NCBI GenBank assembly: GCA_031426915.1
Contig: JASJPB010000061.1
Coordinates: forward strand, 1-59,867
DNA: 59,867 bases
Reading direction: 5' to 3'
DNA from: Sulfurimicrobium sp031426915
GTDB lineage: Bacteria > Pseudomonadota > Gammaproteobacteria > Burkholderiales > Sulfuricellaceae
Part shown: one piece after another, positions 15,489-25,423 of the stretch
Layout: each line of letters starts with the position of its first letter
How positions within the stretch are numbered: the stretch's first letter is position 1
Notes under the pieces: model-generated
Databases searched by the model: none
What the model saw: the letters and a program-made list of their open reading frames with translations, nothing else
What the model was told of the DNA's origin: nothing
Made by a program: the position numbers and the translations under genes

Positions 15489-16204
15489 GGTATTTGCTCC
15501 CCGTTGCGGGTGTCGCTGTCCACCCGGCCGTCCACGAAACGCACGATGCGCTGCGCGTATTGGGCCATTTCCGGTTCATGGGTGACCATCAGGATGGTAA
15601 TGCCCTGGTCGCGGTTGAGCGCGGTCAGCAGTTCCATGATCTCGCGGCTGGTCTTGCTGTCCAGGTTGCCGGTGGGCTCGTCAGCCAGGAGTATGGTTGG
15701 CCGGGTGACGATGGCGCGGGCGACGGCGACACGCTGCTGCTGGCCGCCGGAAAGTTCCGCCTGGGTATGGTGCTCCCACCCTTTCAGGCCGACGGAAGCC
15801 AGCGCCGCACGGGCAGCCGCGTGGCGCGCCGCTGCGCTTTCGCCGCGATAAAGCAGCGGCAGTTCCACGTTTTCCTGGGCAGAGGTGCGCGCCAGCAGGT
15901 TGAAGCCCTGAAACACGAAGCCGAGGTAATTGCGCCGCAGCAGGGCGCGCTGGTTGCGGCTCAACTGCTCCACATGGACGCCGCGGAAGCGGTAGGCGCC
16001 GCTGCTGGGGATGTCAAGGCAGCCGAGGATGTTCATCGCGGTGGATTTGCCCGAGCCGCTCGGGCCCATGATGGCGACGAACTCGCCTTCGTGGATCGCC
16101 AGATCGATGCCGCGCAGCGCCTGGAAAGCAACCTGGCCCTGGCCATAGGTTTTGGTGATGGCGCTCAGCTCGATGAGCGGAGCCGCGATGTTGTCGCCGC
16201 TCAT
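15485..16204 (-). CDS. MacB/LolD-type ABC transporter ATPase
   Basis: The 239-residue ATPase has Walker A GPSGSGKST, Q-loop VFQGFNLL, signature LSGGQQQRVAVARA, Walker B ILLADEPTGNLD and the switch His in MVTHEPEM. It powers a MacB-type tripartite exporter in which ATP hydrolysis in the cytoplasm drives conformational change of the periplasmic permease domain. The gene overlaps the adaptor gene upstream and the permease gene downstream by four bases each (ATGA), showing tight coupling. In classical MacB the ATPase and permease are fused; here they are separate. Confidence 0.93.
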   Translation of the reverse strand: MSGDNIAAPLIELSAITKTYGQGQVAFQALRGIDLAIHEGEFVAIMGPSGSGKSTAMNILGCLDIPSSGAYRFRGVHVEQLSRNQRALLRRNYLGFVFQGFNLLARTSAQENVELPLLYRGESAAARHAAARAALASVGLKGWEHHTQAELSGGQQQRVAVARAIVTRPTILLADEPTGNLDSKTSREIMELLTALNRDQGITILMVTHEPEMAQYAQRIVRFVDGRVDSDTRNGEQIP

Positions 16205-17463
16205 TTCTGTGCGGCCACGCTTTCGGTGATGACTTGCATGCCCGGCTTCAGTTCGCCGCCGGTCACTTCGGTGTAGCGCCCGTCGCTCACGCCCACGCTG
16301 ACCGGCACGGCCACGGGCTGGCTGTCATGCAGCACCCACACCTGCTGCGTGCCGCTCTTTGCCGCAGCCGGTTTCGACGAAGTGCTGGCGGGCGGTTTGG
16401 GCAGCAGGCTGGAAACAAAACTGTCGTTCTTTTTGCTGCCATTGCCGGATTGCTCCGGCGGCGTAAAGCGCAGCGCGGCATTCGGCACCAGCAGCACGTT
16501 CTCGCGTGTCGCCGTGACAATCTCGGAGGTGGCCGTCATCCCTGGGCGCAGGCTGAGGTCGTCGTTGCCCACCTTGAGGATGGTCTTGTAGGACACCACC
16601 CCGTCCTTGGTCTGCGAGCCGTAGCCGACGCGGACGATGCGCGCCGGGTACTTGCGTCCGGCGTAGGCATCCACGTTGAAGGTGGCGGACTGGCCCGCGC
16701 GCACCTGGAGCTCCATCTGCGCCAGGTTTTCGGCCAGGGTGAACAGCACCGGGGCCTGGAGGGAAGCGGCCACGGTCTGCCCAGGCTCCACCTTGCGCGC
16801 CAGCACCACGCCGTCGATGGGCGAGCGGATCGAGGCCTTGGCCAGGTTGGTCCGGTCGGACTTGAGCGTTGCGAGCGCCTGCGCCACTGCGGCCCGGGCG
16901 CTCGCCTCGCTGGCGACGGCCCGGTCCAGGGCGGCCTGCGCCGTATCGAGCTCGGTTTTTGACGGTACCTTGCCGCCGGAGAGTTCGGCCACCTGGCGCA
17001 ATCGCGCCAGGTTGGCGCGGGATTCCGCGACGGTCGCCCGCATCAGTTCCACCTGGGCTTCGGCGGAGGCCAGCGCGGCTCCGGATTTGGCGACCTGGTC
17101 GTTGAGCTTGGACAGGTCGAGCCGGGCGAGGAGCTGGCCTTTCTGCACGCGGTCGTTATCGTCCACCAGGACCGCTTCGATGGTGCCGGAAAGCTCGCTG
17201 CCCACATCCACCTGGTTGGTGGGCTGCAGATTGCCGGTGGCCGATACCGTGACGGTGAGATTGCCGCGCACCGCTTCCTCGCTGAGATATTGGGGGGCTG
17301 AAGCAGTGCTGCGGGCGCGCAGGTAAAAGGCCCCGCCCGCCATGAGCAGGGCCAGGACAGCGATCAGCCAGACGCGGCCGGAGAGTCCCAGGAAGCGCGA
17401 CGATTTTTCCGCTGCGAGGATGCTGGCCAGCGGGTCTTTCTCGTCCAGGGAGGGATTGCTCAT
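16201..17463 (-). CDS. MacA-like periplasmic adaptor (HlyD family)
   Basis: The 420-residue protein has an N-terminal cytoplasmic stretch and one membrane helix (about 28-48). The adaptor body follows: a biotinyl-lipoyl fold (VDVGSELSGTIEAVLVDDNDRVQKGQ), a long alpha-helical hairpin rich in Ala/Glu/Arg (about 115-195), the second lipoyl half (IRSPIDGVVLARKVEPGQTV) and a beta-barrel. It links the inner-membrane ABC pair with the outer-membrane factor encoded just upstream. Overlaps of four bases with both neighbours show one operon. Confidence 0.92.
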   Translation of the reverse strand: MSNPSLDEKDPLASILAAEKSSRFLGLSGRVWLIAVLALLMAGGAFYLRARSTASAPQYLSEEAVRGNLTVTVSATGNLQPTNQVDVGSELSGTIEAVLVDDNDRVQKGQLLARLDLSKLNDQVAKSGAALASAEAQVELMRATVAESRANLARLRQVAELSGGKVPSKTELDTAQAALDRAVASEASARAAVAQALATLKSDRTNLAKASIRSPIDGVVLARKVEPGQTVAASLQAPVLFTLAENLAQMELQVRAGQSATFNVDAYAGRKYPARIVRVGYGSQTKDGVVSYKTILKVGNDDLSLRPGMTATSEIVTATRENVLLVPNAALRFTPPEQSGNGSKKNDSFVSSLLPKPPASTSSKPAAAKSGTQQVWVLHDSQPVAVPVSVGVSDGRYTEVTGGELKPGMQVITESVAAQK

Positions 17464-18908
17464 GATGTGCTGCCTTGCAGAAGGGATGAGTTTTCGCTGC
17501 CGGAAGCAGCTTGCCAGCCGCCGCCGAGGGCCTTGTAGAGCCGGATCAGGGCGGAAATGCTTTCCGCTTGCGTGGTTTTCAGGCTGTCCTGAACCGTGAG
17601 CAGGGTGCGCTCGGTGTCGAGCACTTTCTGGAAATCGGTGATGCCGGTTGCGTAGCGGTGGCGCGCCATGAGCACGGCGTTATGCGCCGCATCCGCGGCT
17701 TCGCGCAGGGCCTGTTCGCGCCTGCGGCTGCTGGCGTGGGAAACCAGCGCATTTTCCACTTCTTCCAGGGCGCCGAGCACGGTTTTTTCATAGCTGACCA
17801 GGGCCTGTTCCTGGACCGCGTTCTGGATTTCGATGCGCTGGCGGATGCGGCCGCCGTCGAACAGGGTGGCGGCGACGCTGCCGAGCAGGGAGCGGGTGAG
17901 GCTGTCGCCGCCGCCCAGCGCGCCAAAACTCAGCGCCTCCCAGCCGATCGAGCCGGAGAGCTGAAAGCCGGGATAGAGGGCCGCCGTCGCCTCGCCGATG
18001 CGGGCGGTTTCCGCCGCCAGCTTGCGTTCGGCAACGCGCACATCCGGACGTTGGCGCAGGGTGTCGGCAGGAATGCCGATGGCCACATGTTCCGGCGCCG
18101 CCGGAATCGGGGCTGGCGCTGCCAGCTTGTCGTGCAGCACACCCGGAGGCTGCCCGAGGAGGATGGCGAGGCGGTGTTCCGCCTGGGCGAGGCTGGATTC
18201 CAGGCTGGGAATCTGGGCGCGCGTCTGTTCCCGGTTGGTGCGCGCCTGCTCCACGTCGAGCGAACTGGTCAGCCCGGCCTGCGCGCGCCAGCCGGTCAGT
18301 TCCAGGGTTTCCGTCTGGCTCGCCAGATTGTCTCGGGCAATGGCAAGCCGGGCCTGGAAAGCCCGCAGTTCCACGTAGTTGAGCGCCACTTCCGCCACCA
18401 GCGAAACCCGGGTGCCGTACAGGCTGGCCTCGCTGCCTTCCAGATCGGCCTGGGCCGCCTCCACCGCACGCCGGGTGGCACCGAAGATGTCCGGCTCCCA
18501 GCCGGCGTCGAAGCCCGCGCTATACAGCTCGCGCGTCAATCCGCCGGCGCTCGCGGCGCTGCTCTTGCTGTGAGTTTCGGACATGGCGGCGCTGACGGTC
18601 GGGAACCGGTTCGCGCCGGCCAGTCCGCGCCGGGCGCGTGCCTCGCGCAGCTTCGCCTGCGCGCTGCGAAGATCAGGGCTGGCCTGGAGCGACTGCTCGA
18701 TGAGGCCGGACAGGAGCGGGTCGCCGAGCTGCAACCACCAGCGGGAGAGGTCTTCCGTCCGTTCCGTGGCTGCCGTTCCTTCGGCCGCATGGCGCCAGGC
18801 CGCCGGAACCGGCAGTGCGGGCTCGGCATAGTCAGGCCCGACGGCGGCGCAGCCGCCCAGAACGGCAAGAAGGATGGCTGGCAGGACAAGGCCCGCGTGT
18901 ATTTTCAT
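17460..18908 (-). CDS. Outer-membrane efflux lipoprotein (NodT family)
   Basis: The 482-residue protein has a lipoprotein signal (AILLAVLGGCAAVGPDY, with the lipobox Cys near residue 20). Two repeated OEP domains of TolC type follow (about 55-245 and 270-465). They are seen from the YNYVELRAFQARLAIARDN-like and YATGITDFQKVLDTERTLL segments. It forms the trimeric outer-membrane channel of the MacAB-like pump encoded directly downstream and is the first gene of that operon. The gap to the next upstream gene (18995) is 86 bp. Confidence 0.92.
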   Translation of the reverse strand: MKIHAGLVLPAILLAVLGGCAAVGPDYAEPALPVPAAWRHAAEGTAATERTEDLSRWWLQLGDPLLSGLIEQSLQASPDLRSAQAKLREARARRGLAGANRFPTVSAAMSETHSKSSAASAGGLTRELYSAGFDAGWEPDIFGATRRAVEAAQADLEGSEASLYGTRVSLVAEVALNYVELRAFQARLAIARDNLASQTETLELTGWRAQAGLTSSLDVEQARTNREQTRAQIPSLESSLAQAEHRLAILLGQPPGVLHDKLAAPAPIPAAPEHVAIGIPADTLRQRPDVRVAERKLAAETARIGEATAALYPGFQLSGSIGWEALSFGALGGGDSLTRSLLGSVAATLFDGGRIRQRIEIQNAVQEQALVSYEKTVLGALEEVENALVSHASSRRREQALREAADAAHNAVLMARHRYATGITDFQKVLDTERTLLTVQDSLKTTQAESISALIRLYKALGGGWQAASGSENSSLLQGSTS

Positions 18909-18994
18909 GGCTGTTTTTGCCTATTTACCGGTGCATGAAAGTCTGACAGAAGCGTCCGTAAATGGGGGTTAGCGCCGTGTAAATATGTGTTAAG

Positions 18995-20377
18995 TCACCC
19001 CCCGCCACCCAATGCCTTGTAGAGCTGGGCAGCGGCGGCGAGCCAGGCACGCCGCGTCTGCAACGTACCCTGTTGCGCGGCATAGGACTCGCGCTGCGCA
19101 TCCAGCACTTCGAGGTAGCTCGAAATACCGGCCTTGTAGCGCGCTTCCGCCAGACGCAGACGCTCGGACTGGGCCTTTTCGGCGGCTTGCTGGGCCTGCA
19201 ACTGCCCCGCCAGATGGGTGCGAGCGGCGAGCAGGTCGGCCACTTCACGGAAGGCCTGCTGAATGGTCTTCTCGTACTGGGCCACGGCGATGACCTTGCG
19301 CGCTTCGGCGAGATCCGTTGCGGCTGCTGCACGACCGGCATCGAACAAGGGCAGGCGCAGTACCGGCTGGAAATTCCAGGCACCGCTGCCGCTCTCGAAC
19401 AGGCCGGAGAGCGCGTTGCTCGCCGTACCCAGACCGGCGGTCAGGGAAATTCGCGGCAGAAAGGCGGCCCGCGCGGCACCGATATTGGCGTTGGCGGCGA
19501 TCAGGTTTTGCTCTGCCGCCAACACGTCGGGGCGCGTGAGCAGCACTTCCGCCGGCAGCCCCGTTGCCAGATCGGGAACGATGCCCTGCGCCGACAGCGT
19601 CCGTCCTGGCGGCAAAGCGGCCGGCTGCTGGCCGACCAGCAGGTCGAGGGCATTCGCGGCGGCGGCACGCTGGCGCTCCAGGCTGGCGAGCTCCGCGCGC
19701 GCCGATTCCAGCGCGCCATCCGCGGCCAGGAAATCGAGGTCGCCGGCCAGCCCGACATCGCGCCGGTGGCCGACCATCATGCGGGTCTCCGCCCGGGTCT
19801 CGAGCGTTTCGCGCGCCAGCGCCGTGCGCTCGTCCATCTCCAGCAGCGTCAGATAGGCGTTGGCGACATCGGCGATGAGCGAGAGCCGCAGCGCGCGCTG
19901 GGCTTCCTCGCTGGCAAGATAGCCGGCCAGCGCCGCCTGGTTGAGGCTCTTCACCCGGCCCCAGAAATCCAGCTCGAAAGACAGCAGGGACAGCCCCACG
20001 TCGTAGCGGCGGCTGATGACCGCGTTGCCGCTGGAGGAAAGGTCGCCCGGCGTGCGCGCCGAGGTGCCGCTCGCCGCCGCATCCACGCCGGGGAAACGGT
20101 CGGCGCGCACGATGCCGAACTGGGCGCGGGCTTCCTCGACCCGGGCGACGGCGATGCGCATGTCGCGGTTGTAGTCGAGTGCGGTAGCGATCAGGGCTTG
20201 CAGGCGCGGGTCGGAGAAATAGCTGCGCCACTCCAGTGCGTTGGCCTGACGGGCGCCGTCATCCTGGGCGGCTTGCGGCCATTGCGCGACCACCGGCGCT
20301 TCGGGGCGCTGGTAGTCGGGCGTCAGCGAGCAGCCGGCCAGCAGCACAGCAAGTGCGATTATCGTTGGCTTACGCAT
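18995..20377 (-). CDS. RND outer-membrane efflux lipoprotein (OprM/NodT)
   Basis: The 460-residue protein starts MRKPTIIALAVLLAGCSLTPDYQRP with a clear lipobox LAGC. Two OEP domains follow, with LIADVANAYLTLLEMDERTALARE and the C-terminal YKAGISSYLEVLDAQRESY. The ATG at 20377 has CAGGAG upstream and overlaps the end of the RND pump gene by eight bases. It is the outer-membrane channel of the MexAB-OprM-like pump. A truncated relative lies at 13747-14132. Confidence 0.93.
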   Translation of the reverse strand: MRKPTIIALAVLLAGCSLTPDYQRPEAPVVAQWPQAAQDDGARQANALEWRSYFSDPRLQALIATALDYNRDMRIAVARVEEARAQFGIVRADRFPGVDAAASGTSARTPGDLSSSGNAVISRRYDVGLSLLSFELDFWGRVKSLNQAALAGYLASEEAQRALRLSLIADVANAYLTLLEMDERTALARETLETRAETRMMVGHRRDVGLAGDLDFLAADGALESARAELASLERQRAAAANALDLLVGQQPAALPPGRTLSAQGIVPDLATGLPAEVLLTRPDVLAAEQNLIAANANIGAARAAFLPRISLTAGLGTASNALSGLFESGSGAWNFQPVLRLPLFDAGRAAAATDLAEARKVIAVAQYEKTIQQAFREVADLLAARTHLAGQLQAQQAAEKAQSERLRLAEARYKAGISSYLEVLDAQRESYAAQQGTLQTRRAWLAAAAQLYKALGGGG

Positions 20378-23300
20378 GGTCGTTCTCCTGATGAACACGG
20401 GCATGGCCGGGGAAGATCTTGCGCACCACGACGTAGAACACCGGCACCAGGAACACCGCCAGCACAGTGGCGGCGATCATGCCGCCGATGACGCCGGTAC
20501 CGATGGCGTGGCGGCTTTCGGCGCCGGCGCCGGTGGAGACGGCGAGGGGAAAAACGCCGGCGACGAAGGCGATGGAAGTCATCAGAATCGGCCGGAAACG
20601 CAGGCGGCAGGCTTCCAGCGTGGCCTCGAACAGGCCCATGCCCTCATCCTGCAACTTCCGGGCGAATTCGATAATCAGGATGGCGTTCTTGGCCGACAAA
20701 CCGATGATGGCGATCAGGCCCACCTTGAAATACACGTCGTTGGGCAGGCCGCGCAAGTCCACCGCCAGCGAGGCGCCGAACACGCCCAGCGGCACCACCA
20801 GCATCACTGCGAACGGGATGGCCCAGCTCTCGAACAGCGCCGCCAGCGCGAGGAACACCACGATCAGCGAAACCCCGAACAGCAGCGGCGCCTGCGTCCC
20901 CGACATGCGCTCCTCGAAGGAAGTGGCCGACCACTCGAAGCCAAAGCCCGGTGGCAGCTTGGCGGCAATCTCCTCCATCACGGCCAGCGCCTCGCCGGTA
21001 CTGTGGCCGGGCGCCGGATTGCCGGCAATTTTCATCGAAGGCAGGCCGTTGTAGCGGTCCAGTTTGGGCGCGCCGACGATCCATTGCGGCGTGGCGAGTT
21101 CGGACAGCGTCACCATCTCGCCCTTGTTGTTGCGCACCGGCAAGCGCAGGATGTCCTCGACGCTCCTGCGGGTATCGGCCTCGGCCTGCATCTGCACGCG
21201 CAGGATGCGGCCCTGGCGCACGAAGTCGTTGACATAGGCCACGCCCAGCGCCGATTGCATGGTGTCGTTGAGGTCGGCAATGGAGACGCCCAGCGTTTCG
21301 GCCTTGACCCGGTCGATGTCGAGGAAAAGCTGGGGCGCGGCTTCCTGGCCCTCCGGCCGCACGCCGACCAGGCGCTTGTCCTGCATGGCCATGCCGAGTG
21401 CCATGTTGCGCGCTTCCAGCAGTTTTTCCCGCCCCATTCCGCTCCTGTCCTGCAAGCGGAAATCGAAACCGCCGGCGGCCGCCAGCTCGGGGATCGGCGG
21501 CGGATTGATGGCGAACACCATGGCCTGCTTGATGCGCGAGAAGCTCATGTTGGCCTTTTGCACCAGCGCCTTGGCACCGCTTTCCTTGCCCGGCCGCGCG
21601 TCCCAGTCCTTGAGGCGGACGAAGGCGATCGCCGCGTTCTGGCCGCGCCCGAAGAAGGAGAAGCCGGCGACGCCGATCACGTGCTCCACCTCCGGCAGCT
21701 TGAGGTAGTGCTGTTCCAGTTGGCCGAGCACTTCCAGCGTGCGGTCGCGGGTGGCGCCCGGCGGCAGCTGGACGATGTTGAGGAAGTAGCCCTGATCCTC
21801 TTCCGGCAGGAAGCTGTTCGGCAGCTTGCCGAACAGCCAGCCGGTTGCGCCCAGGATGACCGCGTAGAGCACCAGGTAACGCCCGGTCTTCTTCACCGCG
21901 CGCCCAACCCAGGTGGTGTAGCCATGCGTGGTGCGGGCAAAAACGCGGTTGAACCAGCCGAAAAAGCCGCGCGTGGGCAGCATTTCCTTGCCCGGCTCAT
22001 GCTTGAGCAGGGTCGCGCACAATGCCGGCGTAAGCGTAAGCGCCATCAGTGCCGAGAACAGGATGGTCAGGATCAGCGTGACGGAGAACTGGCGGTAAAT
22101 CGCCCCGGTGGAACCGCCGAAAAAAGCCATCGGCACGAACACCGCCGCCAGCACCAGGGTGATGGCGATGATGGCGTTGACGATCTGGTCCATGGCCTTG
22201 CGCGTGGCGTCGCGCGGCGACAGGCCCTCGGTGGTCATGATGCGCTCGACGTTCTCCACCACCACGATGGCGTCGTCCACCACGATGCCGATCGCCAGCA
22301 CCATCGCAAACAGCGTCAGCACGTTGATCGAGTAGCCGAACAGGTAAAGGCCCAGGGCGCCGCCCACCAGCGCCACCGGCACGACGATGGTGGGGATCAG
22401 GGTGGCGCGCAGGTTTCCCAGGAACAGGAACATCACCAGGAACACCAGGAACACCGCTTCCACCAGCGTGATGAGCACTTCCCGGATGGAGATTTCGACG
22501 AACTTCGAGGTGTCGTAGGGCACGATCCAGCTCACGCCCTTGGGGAAAAATTTTGCCAGCTCGGTCATGCGCGCGTTGACCGCCTTGACCGTATCGAGCG
22601 CGTTGGCGCCGGGCGACAGGCGGATGGCGATGGCCGCGGTCGGCTGGCCGTCGATGCGCGCAGCGACCGAATAGTCCTGGGCGCCCAGTTCCACCCGCGC
22701 CACATCCTTCACGCGCAGCGTGGAGCCGTCGGGATTGGTGCGCACGATGATGTTGCCGAATTCTTCCGGGGAAGAGAGACGGCTCTTGGTCACGATCACC
22801 GCGTTCATTTCCTGCCCCGATGCGGCGGGCAGTTGCCCCAGCTCGCCGGCGGCGACCTGGGCGTTCTGGGCGCGCACCGCGCGCGACACATCGGCGGGCG
22901 AAAGCTTGTAGCCCTGCAATTTTTCCGGCTTGAGCCAGATGCGCATCGAGTATTCGGTGCCGAACAGCAGCGCCTCGCCCACCCCGGGCACGCGACGGAT
23001 CGGCTCCAGCACGCTGGCGGCGGCATAGCTGCCGAGATCCACGTTGTTCAGACTCTTGTCGGGTGAAAACAGCGACACGATCATGACGTAGTTACGCGCA
23101 GTCTTGTTCACCGTCACGCCGACGCGGCGCACGTCGTCCGGCAGGCGCGCCTCGATGCGCTTGATGCGGTTCTGCGCCTCCACCGAGGCGTAGTTGAGGT
23201 CGGTGCCGGGCTTGAAGGTCAGCGTCACCGTGCCGGTGCCGATCTGGGAGGCGGAATCCATGTAGAGCAGATTCTCGATGCCGTTCATTTCCTGCTCGAT

Positions 23301-23495
23301 CAGCGCCACTGCCGTTTCCTCCACCACCTGGGCGGCCGCGCTGGGGTAGTTGACGGAGATGTCGAGCGCGGGCGGCGCTACCGACGGATATTGCGAAACC
23401 GGCAGGTTCTTGAGCGCCAGCGCGCCGCCCAGCAGGATAGCGATGGCGATCACCCAGGCAAACACCGGGCGATCGATGAAAAACTTGGCGAACAT
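20370..23495 (-). CDS. RND multidrug efflux pump, HAE1 family (AcrB/MexB-like)
   Basis: The 1041-residue protein begins MFAKFFIDRPVFAWVIAIAI, the standard HAE1 start. It has twelve membrane helices and two large periplasmic loops. TM4 carries the proton-relay aspartates in GIVVDDAIVVVENVER, and TM10 carries GLSAKNAILIIEFA with the relay Lys. It exports hydrophobic drugs with proton import through the adaptor and outer-membrane channel encoded beside it. The start lies three bases behind the adaptor stop. Length and motifs are those of a functional pump. Confidence 0.96.
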   Translation of the reverse strand: MFAKFFIDRPVFAWVIAIAILLGGALALKNLPVSQYPSVAPPALDISVNYPSAAAQVVEETAVALIEQEMNGIENLLYMDSASQIGTGTVTLTFKPGTDLNYASVEAQNRIKRIEARLPDDVRRVGVTVNKTARNYVMIVSLFSPDKSLNNVDLGSYAAASVLEPIRRVPGVGEALLFGTEYSMRIWLKPEKLQGYKLSPADVSRAVRAQNAQVAAGELGQLPAASGQEMNAVIVTKSRLSSPEEFGNIIVRTNPDGSTLRVKDVARVELGAQDYSVAARIDGQPTAAIAIRLSPGANALDTVKAVNARMTELAKFFPKGVSWIVPYDTSKFVEISIREVLITLVEAVFLVFLVMFLFLGNLRATLIPTIVVPVALVGGALGLYLFGYSINVLTLFAMVLAIGIVVDDAIVVVENVERIMTTEGLSPRDATRKAMDQIVNAIIAITLVLAAVFVPMAFFGGSTGAIYRQFSVTLILTILFSALMALTLTPALCATLLKHEPGKEMLPTRGFFGWFNRVFARTTHGYTTWVGRAVKKTGRYLVLYAVILGATGWLFGKLPNSFLPEEDQGYFLNIVQLPPGATRDRTLEVLGQLEQHYLKLPEVEHVIGVAGFSFFGRGQNAAIAFVRLKDWDARPGKESGAKALVQKANMSFSRIKQAMVFAINPPPIPELAAAGGFDFRLQDRSGMGREKLLEARNMALGMAMQDKRLVGVRPEGQEAAPQLFLDIDRVKAETLGVSIADLNDTMQSALGVAYVNDFVRQGRILRVQMQAEADTRRSVEDILRLPVRNNKGEMVTLSELATPQWIVGAPKLDRYNGLPSMKIAGNPAPGHSTGEALAVMEEIAAKLPPGFGFEWSATSFEERMSGTQAPLLFGVSLIVVFLALAALFESWAIPFAVMLVVPLGVFGASLAVDLRGLPNDVYFKVGLIAIIGLSAKNAILIIEFARKLQDEGMGLFEATLEACRLRFRPILMTSIAFVAGVFPLAVSTGAGAESRHAIGTGVIGGMIAATVLAVFLVPVFYVVVRKIFPGHARVHQENDHA

Positions 23496-23498
23496 GGC

Positions 23499-24641
23499 TC
23501 AGCCCTCTTTTGGCTTGTTACTGGCGGGCTGGGAGTTCTGGGGATGCCACGGCACGGCCTTGACCGGCGTGCCGGGACGGGCCTTCTGCAAGCCGTTGAC
23601 GATCACCTGTTCGCCGCCTTTCAGCCCTTCGGCAATAATGAAGTCGCCACCCGCCATGCCGCCGGTCTTGACCGGTTGCGGAGCGGCCTTGCCGTCGGGC
23701 GCGACCAGCATCACGAACTGGCCCTGCGGCCCGCCCTGCACCGCGCGTTGCGGCACGCGGATGGCGCCCTCGACCACGGCGGAAGGAAAACGGATACGCA
23801 CGAACATGCCGGGCAGCAGTTCACGCCTCGGATTGGGGAACTCGGCGCGTAGCGACACTGCGCCCGTGGAGGGGTCGACCGCCAGATCGGAGAAGAGGAT
23901 TTTGCCCGGCAGCGGATAAGTGCTGCCGTCTTCGAGCATCAGCTCCACTTTGGCCGATTCGGCGCGCTTGAGCTTGCCGGATTTCACCGCGGCCTGCAGG
24001 CGCAGCATTTCCGCGCCAGGCTGGGTGAAGTTGGCGTAGATCGGATCGATCTGCTCGATGGTGGCCAGATGCGTCGCCTCGCCCCTGCCCACCAGCGCCC
24101 CTTCGGTGACCAGTGCGCGCCCGATGCGGCCGGAGATCGACGCCGGCACGCGGGTGTTTTCCACATCCAGCGCGGCGCGCGCCTGGGCGGCCTGGGCCTG
24201 CTTGTGGCGCGCCTCCGCGCTATCCAGCTCCTGCTGGCTGACGGCCCTGATTGCGATCAGTGGACGGTAGCGCTCGACCACCAGACGCGCAGCTTCGACA
24301 TCGGCCCGGGCGGCATCCAGCGTGGCCTGGTAGGTGCGCGCATCGATCTGGAACAGGGTGGCACCTTCTTTCACGTCGGAGCCTTCGGCGAACAACCGCT
24401 TTTCCACCACGCCTTCAACCCGTGCTCGCACCTGGGCGGTGCGCCAAGCTTGCAAACGGCCCGGCAAGTCCTGGGTCAGCGTTGCCGTCCCGCCGGCGAT
24501 GGTGATGACATCGACTTCCGGTGGCGGCATGGCCGCTGCGCCCGGCCCACCCGCGCCGGCAGCCGGTTTCTTGTCTTCGCTTCCACCGCATCCCGCCAGC
24601 GCGGCGGTGAGCAGAAACATCAGCAGGATTTGTCGCTTCAT
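23499..24641 (-). CDS. RND efflux periplasmic adaptor (AcrA/MexA-like)
   Basis: From the ATG at 24641 the protein has 380 residues. The signal MKRQILLMFLLTAALAGCGG has a lipobox Cys. The lipoyl halves are DLPGRLQAWRTAQVRARVEG and VPASISGRIGRALVTEGALV, with an alpha hairpin between them and a C-terminal beta-barrel and membrane-proximal domain (GMFVRIRFPSAVVEGAIRVP). The start was chosen over the longer frame to 24710 because AAGGAAG lies just before it and the signal peptide begins there. It is the first gene of the RND operon, facing away from the TetR gene. Confidence 0.93.
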   Translation of the reverse strand: MKRQILLMFLLTAALAGCGGSEDKKPAAGAGGPGAAAMPPPEVDVITIAGGTATLTQDLPGRLQAWRTAQVRARVEGVVEKRLFAEGSDVKEGATLFQIDARTYQATLDAARADVEAARLVVERYRPLIAIRAVSQQELDSAEARHKQAQAAQARAALDVENTRVPASISGRIGRALVTEGALVGRGEATHLATIEQIDPIYANFTQPGAEMLRLQAAVKSGKLKRAESAKVELMLEDGSTYPLPGKILFSDLAVDPSTGAVSLRAEFPNPRRELLPGMFVRIRFPSAVVEGAIRVPQRAVQGGPQGQFVMLVAPDGKAAPQPVKTGGMAGGDFIIAEGLKGGEQVIVNGLQKARPGTPVKAVPWHPQNSQPASNKPKEG

Positions 24642-24713
24642 GTTCGCTTCCTTGATTATTGATATTGCAGCCGCTTGCGCGACCTGTTTTTCTGCCGGAT
24701 AATTGTTCATATA

Positions 24714-24739
24714 TTACATACATCCATGAATGTATGTAA
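24714..24739. promoter_or_regulatory. AcrR-type TetR operator
   Basis: This is a perfect palindrome with 10-bp arms (TTACATACAT and ATGTATGTAA) and a 6-bp centre. It is almost the same as the known E. coli AcrR operator with its TACATACAT half sites. It lies between the divergent RND operon and the TetR regulator gene, so binding would repress both. The A/T-rich sequence on both sides probably holds the two promoters. Confidence 0.9.
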
Positions 24740-24795
24740 AGTGACAAATATAAATTTTTTGGCACGGCCACCGCCTGCCGCTACAGGAATTCCGC

Positions 24796-25419
24796 ATGGC
24801 CAGAAAAACCAAGGAAGAAGCACTGGAAACCCGCGACGGCATCCTCGATGCCGCGGAGCAGCTATTCCAGCGCAAAGGCGTTTCCCGCACTTCCCTCGCC
24901 GACATCGCGACGGCGGCGGGGGTCACGCGCGGCGCCATCTACTGGCATTTCGAAAACAAGGGCGACCTGTTCAATGCCATGGTGGAGCGCGTCGTCGCTC
25001 CGCTGGAGGCGCGCTCTCAGGAACTGGAGCAGCAGGAAATGGACGACCCCATCGAATTTCTGCGCACCCTGCTGCTCGACGGGATCATGCGCATCGCCAG
25101 CGACGAGCATTTCCACCGTGTGTTCGAAATTGTCTGGCACAAGTGCGAGTACGTTGACGAAATGGCGGAGGCGCGGGACAAGCACATGGAAGCGGGCTGC
25201 CGCCATCTGGATACCATGGAGCGCGCCATGGTCAAGGCACAGGAACGCGGACAGCTGCCCCCCAAGCTGCTGCCGAAACAGGCCGCGATCGGCCTGATGG
25301 CGCTACTGGACGGCCTGATCGTGAACTGGACCATGAACCCGCAGATGTTTCCGCTGGGCGAATATGCACCGTGGGTGATCGATGCCTACCTGGACGGGTT
25401 GAAACAGGACTGCCAGTAG
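24796..25419 (+). CDS. TetR-family efflux repressor (AcrR/TtgR-like)
   Basis: The 207-residue protein begins MARKTKEEALETRDGILDAAEQLF. A helix-turn-helix follows at about 30-55 (TSLADIATAAGVTRGAIYWHFENK), typical of AcrR, TtgR and MexR-type repressors. The C-terminal ligand domain matches TetR_C_2 (LLLDGIMRIASDEHFHRVFEI). It is divergent from the RND pump operon, and the palindrome at 24714-24739 lies between them. It most likely represses the pump until a drug-like ligand binds. The stop is five bases from the end of the converging GGDEF-EAL gene. Confidence 0.93.
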   Translation: MARKTKEEALETRDGILDAAEQLFQRKGVSRTSLADIATAAGVTRGAIYWHFENKGDLFNAMVERVVAPLEARSQELEQQEMDDPIEFLRTLLLDGIMRIASDEHFHRVFEIVWHKCEYVDEMAEARDKHMEAGCRHLDTMERAMVKAQERGQLPPKLLPKQAAIGLMALLDGLIVNWTMNPQMFPLGEYAPWVIDAYLDGLKQDCQ

Positions 25420-25423
25420 TCTG

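Noticed and set aside
20376..23066. 896-codon open frame opposite the RND pump gene
   Set aside because: It has a His/Gln/Arg-rich composition with no domain. The minus strand encodes a complete HAE1 pump.
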